Shown piece by piece: positions 1 through 10,407 of a stretch of 64,000 bases of DNA. The DNA comes from Papaver somniferum (Eukaryota; Streptophyta; Magnoliopsida; Ranunculales; Papaveraceae), in the NCBI RefSeq assembly GCF_003573695.1, contig NW_020650971.1:930984-994983 (forward strand). Reading direction: 5' to 3'. Made by a program: the position numbers and the translations under genes. The notes below the pieces were generated by a model that saw only the letters and a program-made list of their open reading frames with translations, made no database searches and was not told the DNA's origin. Each line of letters begins with the position of its first letter. Position 1 is the first letter of the stretch.

Positions 1-130
1 CAAAAGAAGTTAAGAGAAAAGTGGTCCCAAAAAATTTAACTAACATTTGACTTTTCCGATTAGGAAACCAGCCTATTTTTTTGAAACATTTATTTATAAA
101 AACCAGTCTATTAAAAAGGAACGGAGGGAG
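1..130. mobile_element. Stowaway-like MITE, right end only
   Basis: The sequence ends in GGAACGGAGGGAG followed by TA, the inverted form of the CTCCCTCCGTTCC terminus typical of Stowaway (Tc1/mariner) MITEs. The left end lies outside the window. The flanking F-box pseudogene resumes at 131 and matches unit C near 12014 (TACAAAGCAAGC), so the MITE inserted at a TA inside the F-box coding sequence. The same family recurs at about 34795-35094. Confidence 0.75.
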
Positions 131-905
131 TACAAAGCAAGCAAAGGCAACCTCTCAACACATCAACAAATCTGTAATCATAATAGGCCATATGTTTTGG
201 TTGTGGTATTTCTTTGAATTCCCCGTCTTCCATATCCATAACAATAATGAAAAGTCGTGTTCGCCACTCCCCACGCAAATTTGCTAGCCAGTGGACAGCC
301 CCATTTAGAAACACCCCATGCTTTCCGCTAATCATATAAGGATTGTACAAACGATAGTTTTCCCATGTATCTGAACCTAAAGAATATATCTCAACTTGAG
401 AAACATCCCTATATGGATGGCATGACAGTAAACTGAGACAAACTTGTAATCACGAGTTCCGGAATCATAACCAAACCCGAAAGATCTGTCCTGAAATCCA
501 AACGCCGGTCTAACTAACTTATACTCTCCGGTACATGGATTCCAGATGTAAAAAATATCACCAGCATGGGATGCACAAATCAAACCATTACAACTACCCA
601 CAATTGTAATACCATCATCACCTCGATGGGGCTTCTCCTCGAATGGGTACATAATCTTTACAGCATCCTCACTAGATATTAATGATTTCGATTCTACGTT
701 ATATCTGAGTTTATATCTACTGTTGTGCTTTTCGTTACAAGTAGTTTAATATTTTCATGTTTAATATCATAATTAAGTTTTGTACTGTGAAAATTATGAT
801 CGAGTAATTTATTCCATAACTTGCATACACACCTGCATCTTCCAATAGAAGTCGGAGATAGGCTAATGAGAATTTCGCTGATTAAATCTAAAGTAAGGTT
901 TCCAT
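131..905 (-). pseudogene. F-box / F-box-associated domain pseudogene (unit A)
   Basis: F-box proteins of this type are substrate receptors of SCF ubiquitin ligases; this copy is dead. Read on the minus strand from a start at 903-905, the F-box region keeps a GRCRCVCKLW core, but one base is missing just after the ATG compared with the copy at 12483-13208, which gives an early stop. A deletion with frameshift follows near 695-705. The middle is well preserved (IVGSCNGLICASH, IWNPCTGEYK, FGFGYD), then a 4-base insertion near 420 shifts frame again, and the tail (GAVHWLANL, FKEIPQPKHM) stops where a Stowaway MITE inserted at 130. The rest of the C-terminus lies left of the window. It is a tandem relative of the copy at 11563-13208. 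Confidence 0.85.
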
Positions 906-919
906 TGATCTTCTTCGCT

Positions 920-1390
920 TTCTCTGACTTCTGGTTTCAAACCTAAATTGCAAACAAAAAGTTTAGTGTAGGGTTTTTTATACAAAGCTCTCATTGACCA
1001 AATTTGCAAAGGAATCGAACATCAGGTAATGTTACCTGAAATATCCTCTCGTGGGCCGGAAGCCTCAATCGAATATTAGGCAATCGCATTTGGAAGTCCA
1101 CTTCCGGGAGTTGATGTTACTAGGTGGTCCCCACTGTGTCTCTTTCCTACCACGATTACGTCAAACAGAGAGATTCTATTCGCTTTCTGATTTCTCGTTT
1201 CCACCTTGAATCCCAATTCCCAAACGACAAGTTTAGCAGGGTTTTTATATAAATCTCCCATTGCCTAAATTTGGAAGTAATCCGGAGTTGGCAATGTTAC
1301 CTAAACTGGAACTCATGGCCCGGAATTCGTACCCTCAACTCTGGAAAGTGTCCGTATGACCAAAGTACGTATTGTGACTTAAAACCTAGG
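920..1390. repeat. F-box 5'-flank sequence, present twice in tandem
   Basis: A block (about 930-1050) matching the 5' flank of the F-box gene at 13215-13290 is followed by a second diverged copy (about 1190-1310). Shared landmarks are AAGTTTAG then AGGGTTTTT, CCCATTGCC/CTCATTGACC, and GGCAATGTTACCT/GGTAATGTTACCT. The end (1315-1385) matches 14050-14120. Together these mark the edge of the F-box tandem unit. No coding sequence is supported here. Confidence 0.6.
1086..1190. repeat. ~100-bp block shared with 32670-32775
   Basis: GAAGTCCACTTC, CCCACTGTGTCTCT and ATTACGTCAA then CAGAGAGA occur here and in the same order at 32670-32775. ATTACGTCA contains a TGACG core of the kind bound by plant bZIP factors. 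Both copies sit in non-coding DNA. It is a dispersed duplicate or part of an undefined repeat. Confidence 0.55.
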
Positions 1391-1469
1391 TTACAGAAAA
1401 GCCAAAAAAAAAAGAAACTACTAGAGCTCCGGTTTTCACGGTTTTATTAGGGTTCGGGAAAAAAATGGT

Positions 1470-1627
1470 TTCATCGCTGATTTGGAAAGCCACTGTACCA
1501 CCAAAGATCTCCTCCTTCATTTGATCGACGCTACGGAATGCTACGTACCCCCAACCTTAGACAACTTGGAAAGACGAGGCATAGAGGTTTTATCTCAGCA
1601 ATGTGTACTTTGTAGAGATGAGAATGA
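1470..1627 (+). pseudogene. LINE zf-RVT fragment, left part (unit B)
   Basis: The sequence is a close relative of 11150-11275: AAAGATCTCCT, CATTTGRTCGACG, CAACCTTAGACAACTTGG and GTACTTTGTA occur in the same order. In the intact relative it encodes the zinc-binding region found after plant LINE reverse transcriptase. It is interrupted at about 1628 by another LINE piece; its continuation (TTCACTGTACCTAC) reappears at 2449 and runs to the Copia insertion at 2503. Confidence 0.7.
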
Positions 1628-1630
1628 GAC

Positions 1631-2443
1631 CTTAAGTTGAAACCTAGACTTGAGAAGAAGACTTACTGATGTTGAGATTCTAGAAGCAGTGAGACTTACT
1701 GCCCTGCTGTATACAGTTATCATTAGTGAGATTGAAGACTCGAGGGTCCGGAAGCACACTAAGGATGAATATTTTACGGTTAAGTCTTGCTACGATGCTC
1801 TTTCTACTAAAAACCTTGCGGACTTTCTCTACAAGGCGGTGTGGAATAGTAAGGTACCAACTAAAATATCATTCTTTATTTGGTTGGTACACCATAATTC
1901 CATACTTACCCAAGATGTTCTGATGGGTAGGGGGAGACCTACGGCAAACAGGTGTATTATGTGTAAATTGGAGGAAGAAACGACGAACCATCTCCTGCTT
2001 CATTGTCCAGTGGCTACTAAGATATGGAATTTCTTCTATGATGCTTTTGGAGTAGATTGGGCACAAGGGGAAAATATTCAAATGGTTTTTCTCGAAAACA
2101 AGATTAAAATCTTCTTGACAAAAGGAAATTTTATGTGGGATGTCTTACCTTTCGCCATCAACTGGTGTATTTGGAAGGAAAGAAAGTCGCGGACTTTCGA
2201 AATGAAACAGCTGAAAACTGACGGGATTATCCAAGAAATTAAATCTACAATTTTTATTGGGATATCCCTTTTAAAGCTTTGGAGGGAATCCATTTCGAGG
2301 ACCTTATGTGCAGATGGGAAGCTGTTGTGAGAGATTGAGGAGATACGGTCGGGTTGGGGGTCTGGCTGTACACCTTAGCCTAAATGCCAAGGCTTCTGTG
2401 TTATATTTCTCCCTCTTAATTCATTATTCGTTTTTCTTCTTAA
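1631..2443 (+). pseudogene. LINE 3' fragment with zf-RVT domain
   Basis: An open frame from 1650 to 2330 (226 codons) encodes the zinc-binding domain that follows reverse transcriptase in plant L1-type LINEs: FTVKSCYDAL, VPTKISFFIWL, RCIMCKLEEETTNHLLLHCP and WCIWKERKSRTF. The reverse transcriptase itself is absent, so it is a 5'-truncated copy, as expected for LINEs. It splits a different, older LINE fragment (1470-1627 and 2445-2503). I could not define the target duplication. Confidence 0.75.
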
Positions 2444-2503
2444 TATATACTTCACTGTACCTACTTTTATGATTTATGGTTTTATTTCAACAATAGGTCT
2501 CAC

Positions 2504-2774
2504 TATTGAGATACCGTAATGATCAAGCCAGTGTTGCGTATAAACTCTAAATTTTGCTATACATAGAATTTGTTGTATCTCAGCAAACTATGTAAACTAG
2601 GAAATACTTGTATTACAAGTTTAGAACTCTAGGGTCTTTGTATATATAAACAGAGAGCTATCATGTGAATCGTATTCAATTAATCGATTGTTCATTCTAA
2701 ACTATTCTCTTCTATTCTATATTCTATTCTCTTCTCTTTTGTATTCTAAACCTAACCAATTCTAAAACTAAACT
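2504..2774 (+). repeat. 5' LTR of the Copia element
   Basis: 271 bp, matching 6775-6887 plus 7824-7987. It contains a TATA-like TATATATAAACAG at 2641 and T/C-rich sequence downstream. The limits follow from the target duplication on the left and the primer-binding site on the right. Confidence 0.88.
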
Positions 2775-2785
2775 TGGTATCATCC
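2775..2785 (+). promoter_or_regulatory. Copia primer-binding site
   Basis: TGGTATCATCC directly abuts the 5' LTR. Plant Copia elements usually carry TGGTATCAGAGC, complementary to initiator Met-tRNA; this copy matches the first eight bases. Confidence 0.75.
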
Positions 2786-2859
2786 TTGTTCGATTCTCCA
2801 TATCTTCTGCATCCACTACAATTTCAACCGTTTCTACAATACTCAATTTTTCTCAATTT

Positions 2860-3977
2860 ATGATGGCTTCCTCTGTCTTTTCACAACCTCATCATATCAT
2901 CACAGTCAAGATAGATGAAACAAACTACTCCCTCTGTCGTGCTCAATTTTTACCCTATCTTCAAGGTTATGAACTTGATGGCTATGTTAACGGTGACAAA
3001 CCCTTCCTCCCTGCAACTCTTGAAATTACCCAAAACCCTAACCCTGATTATGCTGCTTGGATGAAACAAGATAGAATTCTTCTAGGTTGGATCTTCTCCT
3101 CTCTGACTCCTGTTGTCATATGGAATGTTCATCGTCTTACCACATCCCGTGAAGTTTGGTCCTCCCTGGAATCTTTGTTTGCTGCCAAATCTGATGCGCA
3201 CATTCATCATCTTCAATACGAACTTCGGGCGTTGACAGTCTTGCTGTCGTTGATACTACTGTGACTAACACTGAATTACGTCACTGTATTCTTGCTGGAT
3301 TGGACTCTTCTTATGATGCTATAGTTACTTCTCTCACCACGTCCATTAGTACTATGAAACTTGAAGATTTCATCACATATCTTTTCACCTTTGAGTTGCG
3401 TGTTGAACAACAAACTAAGTCGCTGAATTCTGAACCTGTTGTTGTTGCTTCTTCTCGGTCTCCTTCTTCTCAAAATAATGGACTTCTACCAAGGCCTAAT
3501 ACTGGTACTTCAAATGCTAGTACTCGACAAAACACTGTTTGTCAATTATGTGACAAAGATGGACATCTTTCTCCTATGTGTTGGAAACGCTTTGATCGTA
3601 ACTTTAAACCACAACCTCCTCGACGTGCTCAGCCACAACAATCATCTTCTCTTCGGGCTTATGCTGCTGAAACAAAAAGGTCTACTTCTTTCTCTCCATG
3701 GATACCTGACAGTGGTGCTACTGCTCATATCACGAACGATCTTGCTAGATTGCATCCTTATTCCGAATACATAGGTCCTAATCAAATAAAGATGGGTAAC
3801 GGCTCTTATATTCCAATTTATCATGTTGGTTCCTCAATATTAGGCACTCCTGGATGTAAGTTATTTCTCAACAATACTTTGTTTGCTCCTCAAATCTTCC
3901 ATAATTTATTCTCAGTTTCCCCGCTTACTACTGATAATGATGTATTGTTTGAGTTTCACCCTGATTTTGTATTGTGA
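2860..3977 (+). pseudogene. Copia gag and protease region
   Basis: Two overlapping frames (2860-3264 and 3261-3977) encode one former gag protein, separated by a frameshift and a deletion of part of gag near 3225-3240. The first has the Copia gag core (RILLGWIFSSLTP, SREVWSSLESLF). The second has the nucleocapsid zinc knuckle CX2CX4HX4C (CQLCDKDGHLSPMC, about 3538-3580) and the aspartic protease motif WIPDSGATAHIT (about 3700). The frame ends at 3977. Confidence 0.9.
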
Positions 3978-4079
3978 AGGATCGATGTACGGGGAAGGTA
4001 TTTCTGCGCGCCAATAGGGTTGGTGGTCCCTATGTTCTTGATGATTCAAAAATTTCTATGACAAGAACGTGCTAGCTTA

Positions 4080-4973
4080 CAGATTTAGCACTCTAGATTA
4101 GGCCATCCTATGATGCGAATTTCCCTTCCTGTTTCTAGTATAAAAATAAGCTTATATTCTTCTTGTCATGAACGTCGAAGTCATAAGTTACATTTCTCTT
4201 CTAGTAATCCTATTTATTTGAATCCACTTGATTTAATTGTCTCGGATGTTTGGGGACCTTCTCATGTTCTTTCTAATGATGGTTATCGATATTACATCAT
4301 CTTTATTGATGCATATTCTCGTTTTACATGGATGTTTCCTCAAACTCATAAATCATATGTCTACTCTATATTTTTTGTTTTTCAAAAACACGTTGAGAAT
4401 CTTTTTAGTCGAAAGATAAAGATTTATCAATCCGATAATGCTGCTGAATATCGTAAACTTACACCTTATCTTCAACAAAATGGTATTTTTCATAGATTCT
4501 CTTGTCCACACACCTCTGAACAAAATGGACTAGTTGAACGTAGGCATCGTCACATTCGTGAAACAGGTCAAACACAATTATCTATGGCATTTGTACCATC
4601 TTCTTACTGGTACGATGCAATTTTTACAGCATGTTATCTAATGAATAGGGTAACTTCATCTATTCTTGCCAAAGAGTCTCCGTATGAAGTTTTGTTTGGC
4701 TCAACTCCTGATTATTCTTCTCTTTGTGTGTTTGGATGTCTTTGTTTTCCTCATCTTCGTCCTTATAGAGCTCATAAGATGGGTCCATCATCCTCTCCCT
4801 GTGTGTTCATTGGTTATAGTCCACAACATAAAGGCTATAAGTATGTTAGCAGGCACGTGGTTTTTAATGAGACCACCTTTCCATTTGCAGCGCCGATTGA
4901 ACCATCTCCAGCATCGACTTCTACTGATCAGGTGATATCTTCTCCTTTGCCATCATATCTACTATCCCAATGA
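4080..4973 (+). pseudogene. Copia integrase region
   Basis: The frame 4110-4973 carries the integrase core with its three acidic residues in context: D in LIVSDVWGP, D in YQSDNAAEY and E in SEQNGLVERRHRH, followed by the usual Copia GKK-side sequence (VFGCLCFPHLRPY, HVVFNETTFPF). The linker to the protease (3978-4109) has lost its frame. The integrase core itself still looks chemically complete. Confidence 0.9.
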
Positions 4974-5239
4974 CTATTCTCCTCAGACACCTATACAGGA
5001 ACAAACTTTACAAATGCATGGTATTGATTTGGAATTACATGATGAGAACTCCTTGTTGTAAAGAGAACAGATATCTGACGCTCAGGAAACTACTCATCCT
5101 AATTATGGTGCAATATCTCCAGACTTATTTAAACCGTCTTCAGGTCAGGAAACTACTCAGAGGGATTCTATGTGTCAATTCTCTACTGCTTCTATTATTC
5201 CAACTCATCATATGGTTACTCATGCTATAGATGATAATT

Positions 5240-6750
5240 TTAAGCCAAAGATTTTAAGTGCTTCTAAGTATGCTCTTATTAGCGATTCTGTCCTGGAACC
5301 AACGTGTTTCTCTCAAGCTCAAGCTGACCCTAAATGGCGTAATGCATCTGATGATGAGTATAATGCTTTACTTAAAAACGGTACGTAGATTTTGTTACCT
5401 TATCATCCTTCCATGAATCTTGTTGGTTGTAAATGGGTTTATCGAATTAAACGTAAGGTTGATGGCACCATTGAACGATTTAAAGCTCGTCTTGTGGCTA
5501 AGGGGTATAATCAAAAAGAAGGTGTTGATTAAAGTGAAACTTACAGTCCAGTTGTAAAACCATGCACAATTCGTATTATTTTTACAATCGATTTGTCATC
5601 TAATTGGTATATTCATCAATTGGATGTTCAGAATGTGTTTCTACATGGAAAACTTGAGGAGAAAGTTTATATGAAATAACCACCAGGATACACTGATCCT
5701 AACTTCCCAACACATGTCTGTAAACTTCAAAAATTTCTACGGACTTAAATAAGCACCGCGTGCATGGTATCATATGCTTAGTGCCTTTTACTACAGCTTG
5801 GTTTCATTACTTCTAAGTGTGATTCTTCTTTATTTATTCGAAGAGATAACACTGGAATTGTATTCTTACTGGTGTACGTCTATGATATTATTCTCACTGG
5901 TTCGAACACTACAAGCTTGGAATTTATTCGTACATCTCTGCACAAGGAATTTGCAATTAAAGATCTCGGCCCTTTGTCTTATTTTCTTGGAATTGAGCAA
6001 CTCGTACTTTTTCTGGTATATTTCTTACACAGAAAAGATATGCTCATGATCTTCTTATTCGAGCTAAAATGGATGGTGTTAAACCAATCCAAACTCCAAT
6101 TAGTACTACTTGAGACATGTCTTCTGATCGTAGTACATTATTAAAAGATGCTACAAAATACAAAAGTATTGTAGGTGCATTACGATACTTGACGTTTACT
6201 CGTCCAGATTTGGCTTATGCTGTGAATAAAGCCTTCCAATTTATGCATACCTCAACTGAATTTCATTGGACATTATTTAAGCGTATATTAAGATATCTCA
6301 AGCATACATCCACATATGGGATTCTTTTCAAGACAGCAGATACTTTAAAATTGTCGTTCACTGCTTACACTGACTCCGATTGGGCAGGTTCTTTAGATGA
6401 TCCTCGTTCCACCAGTGGATATTGTATTTATTTAGGTGGTAATATTATTTCTTGGAGTGATCGTAAACAAAAAAAAAAAAGTAAATCGTTCTAGCACTGA
6501 AGCTGAGTATCGGAGTCTTGCTATTGCTACAACTGAAATTATGTGGATTAGATCTCTTCTTTCAGAACTTCAAATCTCTATTACATCTCCACCTGTTCTA
6601 TGGCGTGACAATCTTGGTGCAACCTATCTTACTGTTAATCTAGTTTTTCATGCACGAACGAAGCATATAGAGATTGATAGCAGATATATTTACAAAGGCA
6701 CTTCCCAAAGATCGTTTTTCTTTAGTGAGATCCAAGCTAACAGTTCTTGA
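5240..6750 (+). pseudogene. Copia reverse transcriptase and RNase H, inactive
   Basis: Fragments in several frames give the Copia RT start (GCKWVYRIKRKVDG, FKARLVAKGY), the palm (QLDVQNVFLHG) and the RNase H ([39 protein letters not shown]). Stops occur at 5386, 5530 and 5678. An A-run at 6469-6480 breaks the RNase H frame. The catalytic YVDD box reads YVYD (about 5875), so the RT would be dead even without the stops. Confidence 0.9.
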
Positions 6751-6765
6751 TGACCCGTTCCGCTT

Positions 6766-6774
6766 GCGGGAGGG
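6766..6774 (+). promoter_or_regulatory. Copia polypurine tract
   Basis: GCGGGAGGG lies immediately before the 3' LTR start TATTGAGATACC, where plus-strand priming is expected. Confidence 0.75.
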
Positions 6775-7987
6775 TATTGAGATACCAGAATGATCAAGCC
6801 AGTGTTACGTACAAACTCTAAAGTTTGTTATACATAATATTTGTTGTATCTCAGGAAACTATGTAAACTAGGAAACACTTGTATTACTGTTGGAGAAAAT
6901 GAGTTTTATTGTTTCGGTATTGTAGTCTTGGTGGGAATGGAACTTAGGACCTTTGAGTCTCTAAAGGCACTTGCTCATTTTCTTATGAGTGAATGAAATA
7001 TGACCTTTAGTTCTACATAGGGTATAACTAAAGAGGAGATCCACTATTTAACTATTAGTTTATGGATAGTCAGACAAACAATGTGGGTGGAATGGGTGAG
7101 GAAAATAATACTTGTTTTCACTAAGGCTTGGGCTTAAGGCTCGTGCCCGTTCTTATGTCGTGCACATATGTCAACCAAGACGTATCTTTTTGGACAAAAT
7201 TATTTTGAAATATTTCTTTAAATATTCTAATATCAAATAAATTTTGTATTTAATATGGGGCGTATGATTTGGAGAGGATTTATTTATTTCCGTTTTTATT
7301 TTTATGCCGGCATAATGTGCAGTTAATTGCGTAACTGTTTTTTTACCGTTTTGGAAAATCTTGAATTAATGAAAAATTATTTTGGTTTTATTACAAAATT
7401 ATATTCTTTTTAATTCACTCTTGATGCACATTATTCTCGATTATCTCTCTTCTCCACTATATAAACCTTTTGGTTTCTTCATTCCAATTTGTCTCCAGAA
7501 GAGCTACTATCCTCTTCTTTTTGTCTTTCTCCCTCTGTGTGGTTTTTATTCTTTGTGCCATTGTTGTTGAGTTCGTATGAGTGGGTAAGTATTGTAGTGA
7601 TAACAATATTTTCAACGGGCAGTTTTATCCTGGATACGACTTAACCACAGGGTATAGGCATCACTCATTCTTGAGGCTACCGGTCATCTATCGTGTTAAG
7701 GACAACGTGTTGAACACGTGACTCTGTCCTCTGTTTGCTAATTCCATTGAATGTTTAAACGTTTCAGATATTTATTTCTAACATCTTCTTTGAGTTTTTT
7801 ATTGTTACAGTTGCAACAATTACAAGTTTAGAACTCTAGGATCATTGTATATATAAACAGAGAACTATCATGTGAATCGTATTCAAGTATTCAATTAATC
7901 ATTATTCATTCTAAACTATTCTCTTCTCTTCATATTCTATTCTTATCTCTTTTTTATTCTAAAGTTAATCGATTCTAAAACTTAACT
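6775..7987 (+). repeat. 3' LTR of the Copia element, interrupted
   Basis: The parts 6775-6887 and 7824-7987 align with the 5' LTR with several mismatches, so the insertion is not recent. The gap is the nested solo LTR. The TATA region recurs near 7849. Confidence 0.88.
6888..7818 (+). mobile_element. Solo LTR (931 bp) nested in the Copia 3' LTR
   Basis: It begins TGTTGGAG and ends TTGCAACA, with the 5-bp target duplication ATTAC (6883-6887 and 7819-7823). It has no internal region or coding sequence. A TATA-like CTATATAAACC (about 7457) lies about 360 bp from the end. Ends, length and target duplication fit an LTR left after recombination between two LTRs. Its family is unknown and it differs from the host Copia LTR. 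Confidence 0.88.
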
Positions 7988-7992
7988 CTCAC

Positions 7993-8450
7993 ACCACATA
8001 CGCTAAAACAGCCTGATTCCTACGTTTTTATCTGGAAGAAACCACAAGAAGTTATTGGAGGTAGAAAATTTTCCCAACGACATTTCAATATCAAACAATC
8101 CATTTAACACTCTAGCTAAATTATTTTCTCTTCCAAAAATCAGTAAAAATGAACGCAACAAATAACACAAACTTATAAATAACGAAAGCAAATACAAGAC
8201 CTCGGAGTTTGCTTTTTTTTTTTTGGATCTGCTGTATTATTTACTCTCGGTGCCTCCTTGGCACATGGTTATCAATTTTAATCTTCCTGATACATCAAAA
8301 GTGGAATCTCAGGTAATAATAGCTGCGGAAGTTATTCAAATCTGTAGCAATATTTTTGTTCTTTCCAAACAAATGTACCCGACTTAACTGAAACTAGGCT
8401 CTCCACATAAGCCTCCATGTTTCGGATATTCCTTATGTATTCACACCTTC
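7993..8450 (-). pseudogene. F-box C-terminal tail fragment (unit B)
   Basis: 8332-8445 on the minus strand encodes CEYIRNIRNMEAYVESL, VSVKSGTFVWKEQK and RFE then stop, the same C-terminus as in unit C (about 11590-11705). The downstream flank 7993-8330 also matches 11340-11580, including TCAGCCTGATTCCTA. The F-box body that should lie at higher coordinates is missing and is replaced at 8450 by repeats. Confidence 0.8.
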
Positions 8451-8600
8451 GAAAATTGAAAATTGCACAATTTTCTGACAATGTTGTGCCAAGTGGAGCG
8501 CACAATTTTCCACAACTCTTAAGAAAAATTGAAAATCTTTTTTTATCAATTTTTATTTTTCTATAAAAAACAGCATTGAAAATTGCACAATTTTCATCAA
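8451..8600. repeat. Paired GAAAATTG-CA-CAATTTTC palindromes
   Basis: The 18-bp inverted repeat GAAAATTGCACAATTTTC occurs at 8458-8475 and again, identical, at 8578-8595, 120 bp apart. It lies exactly where the F-box tail is broken off, so it may be part of the element that removed the gene body. Confidence 0.7.
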
Positions 8601-8882
8601 CTTCGAGAAAAAAACTGGCTCCGAGATCGAAACCTGACCAGGAGCGGACTATTATATAAGTCTGAAAGTTCGCAAAAACGATGAATCCAACCATTCACGG
8701 GTAAGATTCCATAGGAATATTCTCAGAAACCTTAACACACACAAATTCGTCAACTTCGAGAAAGAAAATGCCTCCGAAATCGAAACCTGGTCAGGAGCGG
8801 ACTAATATATAAGTCTGAAAGTTCGCAAAAACGATGAATCCAACCATTTACTGGTAAGATCCATGAGAATATTCTCAATAAC
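8594..8882. repeat. Tandem duplication, 153-bp period
   Basis: Two copies (8594-8730 and 8747-8882) share TCAACTTCGAGAAA, ATCGAAACCTG, TATAAGTCTGAAAGTTCGCA and AAACGATGAATCCAACCATT with scattered differences. They are non-coding: the open frame across the first copy is only a read-through of the F-box tail. Confidence 0.8.
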
Positions 8883-9142
8883 TTCGAACTTCCGGGTTCA
8901 CAAATTTGGTCCTGAAAAAGTTTTCGGATATTTCTACCCAATCTCAATAACCCTAAGTTAGTGATTTAACCCTTTTTTTTTTTGCAGAAGTGAGAAAATT
9001 TTGCAGAACCGGATAAAAAAATAATTTTTTTGCTGAAGTAAGAAAATTTTTGCAGAAGTGAGAAAAATTTGTCGTATCCTTACGACGACTTTTCTTAAGA
9101 GTTGTGGAAGGTGAAGTATTATAAAAAAAAAAACCCAAACTT

Positions 9143-9225
9143 GTGAACAGTAAGGATGGTTGATGAGCTGGACTTCCATGCAGTAGATTCATGTTCGAAT
9201 CTCCCCTCTAACCTCATTTTTTCCA
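9143..9225 (+). repeat. tRNA-like module 1 (possible SINE piece)
   Basis: GGATGGTTGATGAGCTGGAC followed about 25 bases later by ATGTTCGAATCTCCCC resembles an A box and a B box (GTTCGAATC) of a tRNA-derived promoter. A near copy lies at 9307-9388. It cannot fold as a full tRNA by eye, so it is not called as one. Confidence 0.45.
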
Positions 9226-9306
9226 ACATTTAATATTTTTACTTTTCCAACACTTATAAGTGTTGTTATACGTTTTTAATAAAAAAAAAGAAAAAAAACC
9301 AAAACT

Positions 9307-9388
9307 TGTGAACTATAAGGATGGTTTATGAGCTCGACTTCCATGTTGTAGTTTCATGTTCGAATCTCCCCTCTAACACTATTTTTCA
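9307..9388 (+). repeat. tRNA-like module 2
   Basis: A second copy of the same module, with AAGGATGGTTTATGAGCTCG and CATGTTCGAATCTCCCCTCT. Both copies are followed by T-rich DNA and preceded by ACTTGTGAAC. Confidence 0.45.
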
Positions 9389-9964
9389 TCATCATATTTT
9401 AGTGTTCTTCAACAACTCTTGTGAAAATTGTGATAGGCTTAGTCACTACCTTTATGGAACAGAGTTGTTATAGCTAAATGTCGTCACAACTTTTTTGCTT
9501 AAGGAGTTGTCGTTTGTTTTCTTAGCGAAACCCCTTGTTTCCTAAGGGTTGGAAGTGATGATATGCGACAACTCTTCCTTTCAAACCAGTTGTAAAACAT
9601 AGGATTTTCTACGATGTTTAGCGAAGAGTTGTAAATATCCAGTTGTAGATGTATATTTTTCCCGTAATGAGTGTTTATACCTATACGATAACTCTTATAA
9701 AGGTTGTCAATAGCGATGACAATTTTGTTTTTGCAGAAGTGAGAAAATTTTGGCAGAAGCGAGAAATTTTTTAACAGAAGTGAGAAATTTTTTAGCAGAA
9801 GTGAATTAAATTTGGAAGATGTATTTATACCTCTACGACAACTCTTAAGTGAATTAAATTTCCATCTCCTATCATAACCATCCATTTACATCATAATCGT
9901 CCATTTATTTTTTTTCCTTATCACTTTTTTATAAAAGTAAATGTAAAATAAGTAGACATGTAAA

Positions 9965-10040
9965 TGTGGAAGGGTGGTTGGAATCCCAAGTCTTAGACAT
10001 AGGAGGTTCAGGTTCAATTCACCTTAGCCTCATTTTTTTT
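9965..10040 (+). repeat. tRNA-like module 3
   Basis: AAGGGTGGTTGGAATCCCAA, then GGTTCAGGTTCAATTCACC and TAGCCTCATTTTTTTT. The spacing and the B-box-like GGTTCAATTC resemble the modules at 9143 and 9307, with greater divergence. Confidence 0.4.
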
Positions 10041-10119
10041 TCAATGTCAATTTTTCATTTTACAACCCATGTAAAGGTTGTGAATATTGATCAGAAAAAA
10101 AACACTAATCAACCCATGT

Positions 10120-10329
10120 CAGATCGTTTGTTTTCTTTCCGAGTCAGATAGCGATCTAACTCAGACTGAATCCCTAACTCAGACATGTTTGAGTCAGGTA
10201 AGAAAATACCCCTAACTCATGAGAACAAACCACTGACTCATCTTTTTTAGTCAGACGATCCAGATGAGTCAGGTGGTTTCAGTCAGATCCAAGCGAGTCA
10301 GGTTATTCATAAGAAAACAAACATGGTCT
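10120..10329. mobile_element. MITE-like element with GAGTCAGGT motifs
   Basis: The ends are inverted: AGATCGTTTGTTTTCTTTCC on the left, and the right end read on the minus strand gives AGACCATGTTTGTTTTCTTA. The 210-bp interior is packed with CTGACTC/GAGTCAG motifs in both orientations. There is no coding sequence. Superfamily and target duplication are unclear. Confidence 0.6.
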
Positions 10330-10407
10330 AAGCCTCTTACATCATTTGCATCCGATATATGCTTACAAATTCCATTTACGGTATTAACTATTTGAGTGAA
10401 TTGGGTC

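Larger units (their letters stand above)
2504..7987 (+). mobile_element. Copia LTR retrotransposon, decayed, with nested solo LTR
   Basis: Two LTRs beginning TATTGAGATACC flank a gag-pol region in plus orientation. The element is bounded by the 5-bp target duplication CTCAC (2499-2503 and 7988-7992). The empty site can be read from the paralogous sequence at 11330-11345. Domain order is gag, protease, integrase, reverse transcriptase, RNase H, the Copia order. The coding region has many stops and frameshifts, and the 3' LTR is split by a solo LTR (6888-7818). It cannot move by itself. Confidence 0.93.
8965..9890. repeat. Repeat rich in GCAGAAGTGAGAAAATTT and CGACAACTCTTAAG
   Basis: Short units of GCAGAAGTGAGAAAATTT recur at about 8985, 9035, 9052, 9735, 9752, 9773 and 9795. 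A second motif, ACGACAACTCTTAAG, appears in both orientations (about 9075-9105, 9500-9520, 9560-9580, 9685, 9835-9850). It looks like a non-autonomous element built from short inverted motifs. I could not fix its ends and there is no convincing gene. Confidence 0.55.

Noticed and set aside
9143..9388. tRNA genes
   Set aside because: B-box-like GTTCGAATC is present but no complete cloverleaf with acceptor stem could be drawn.
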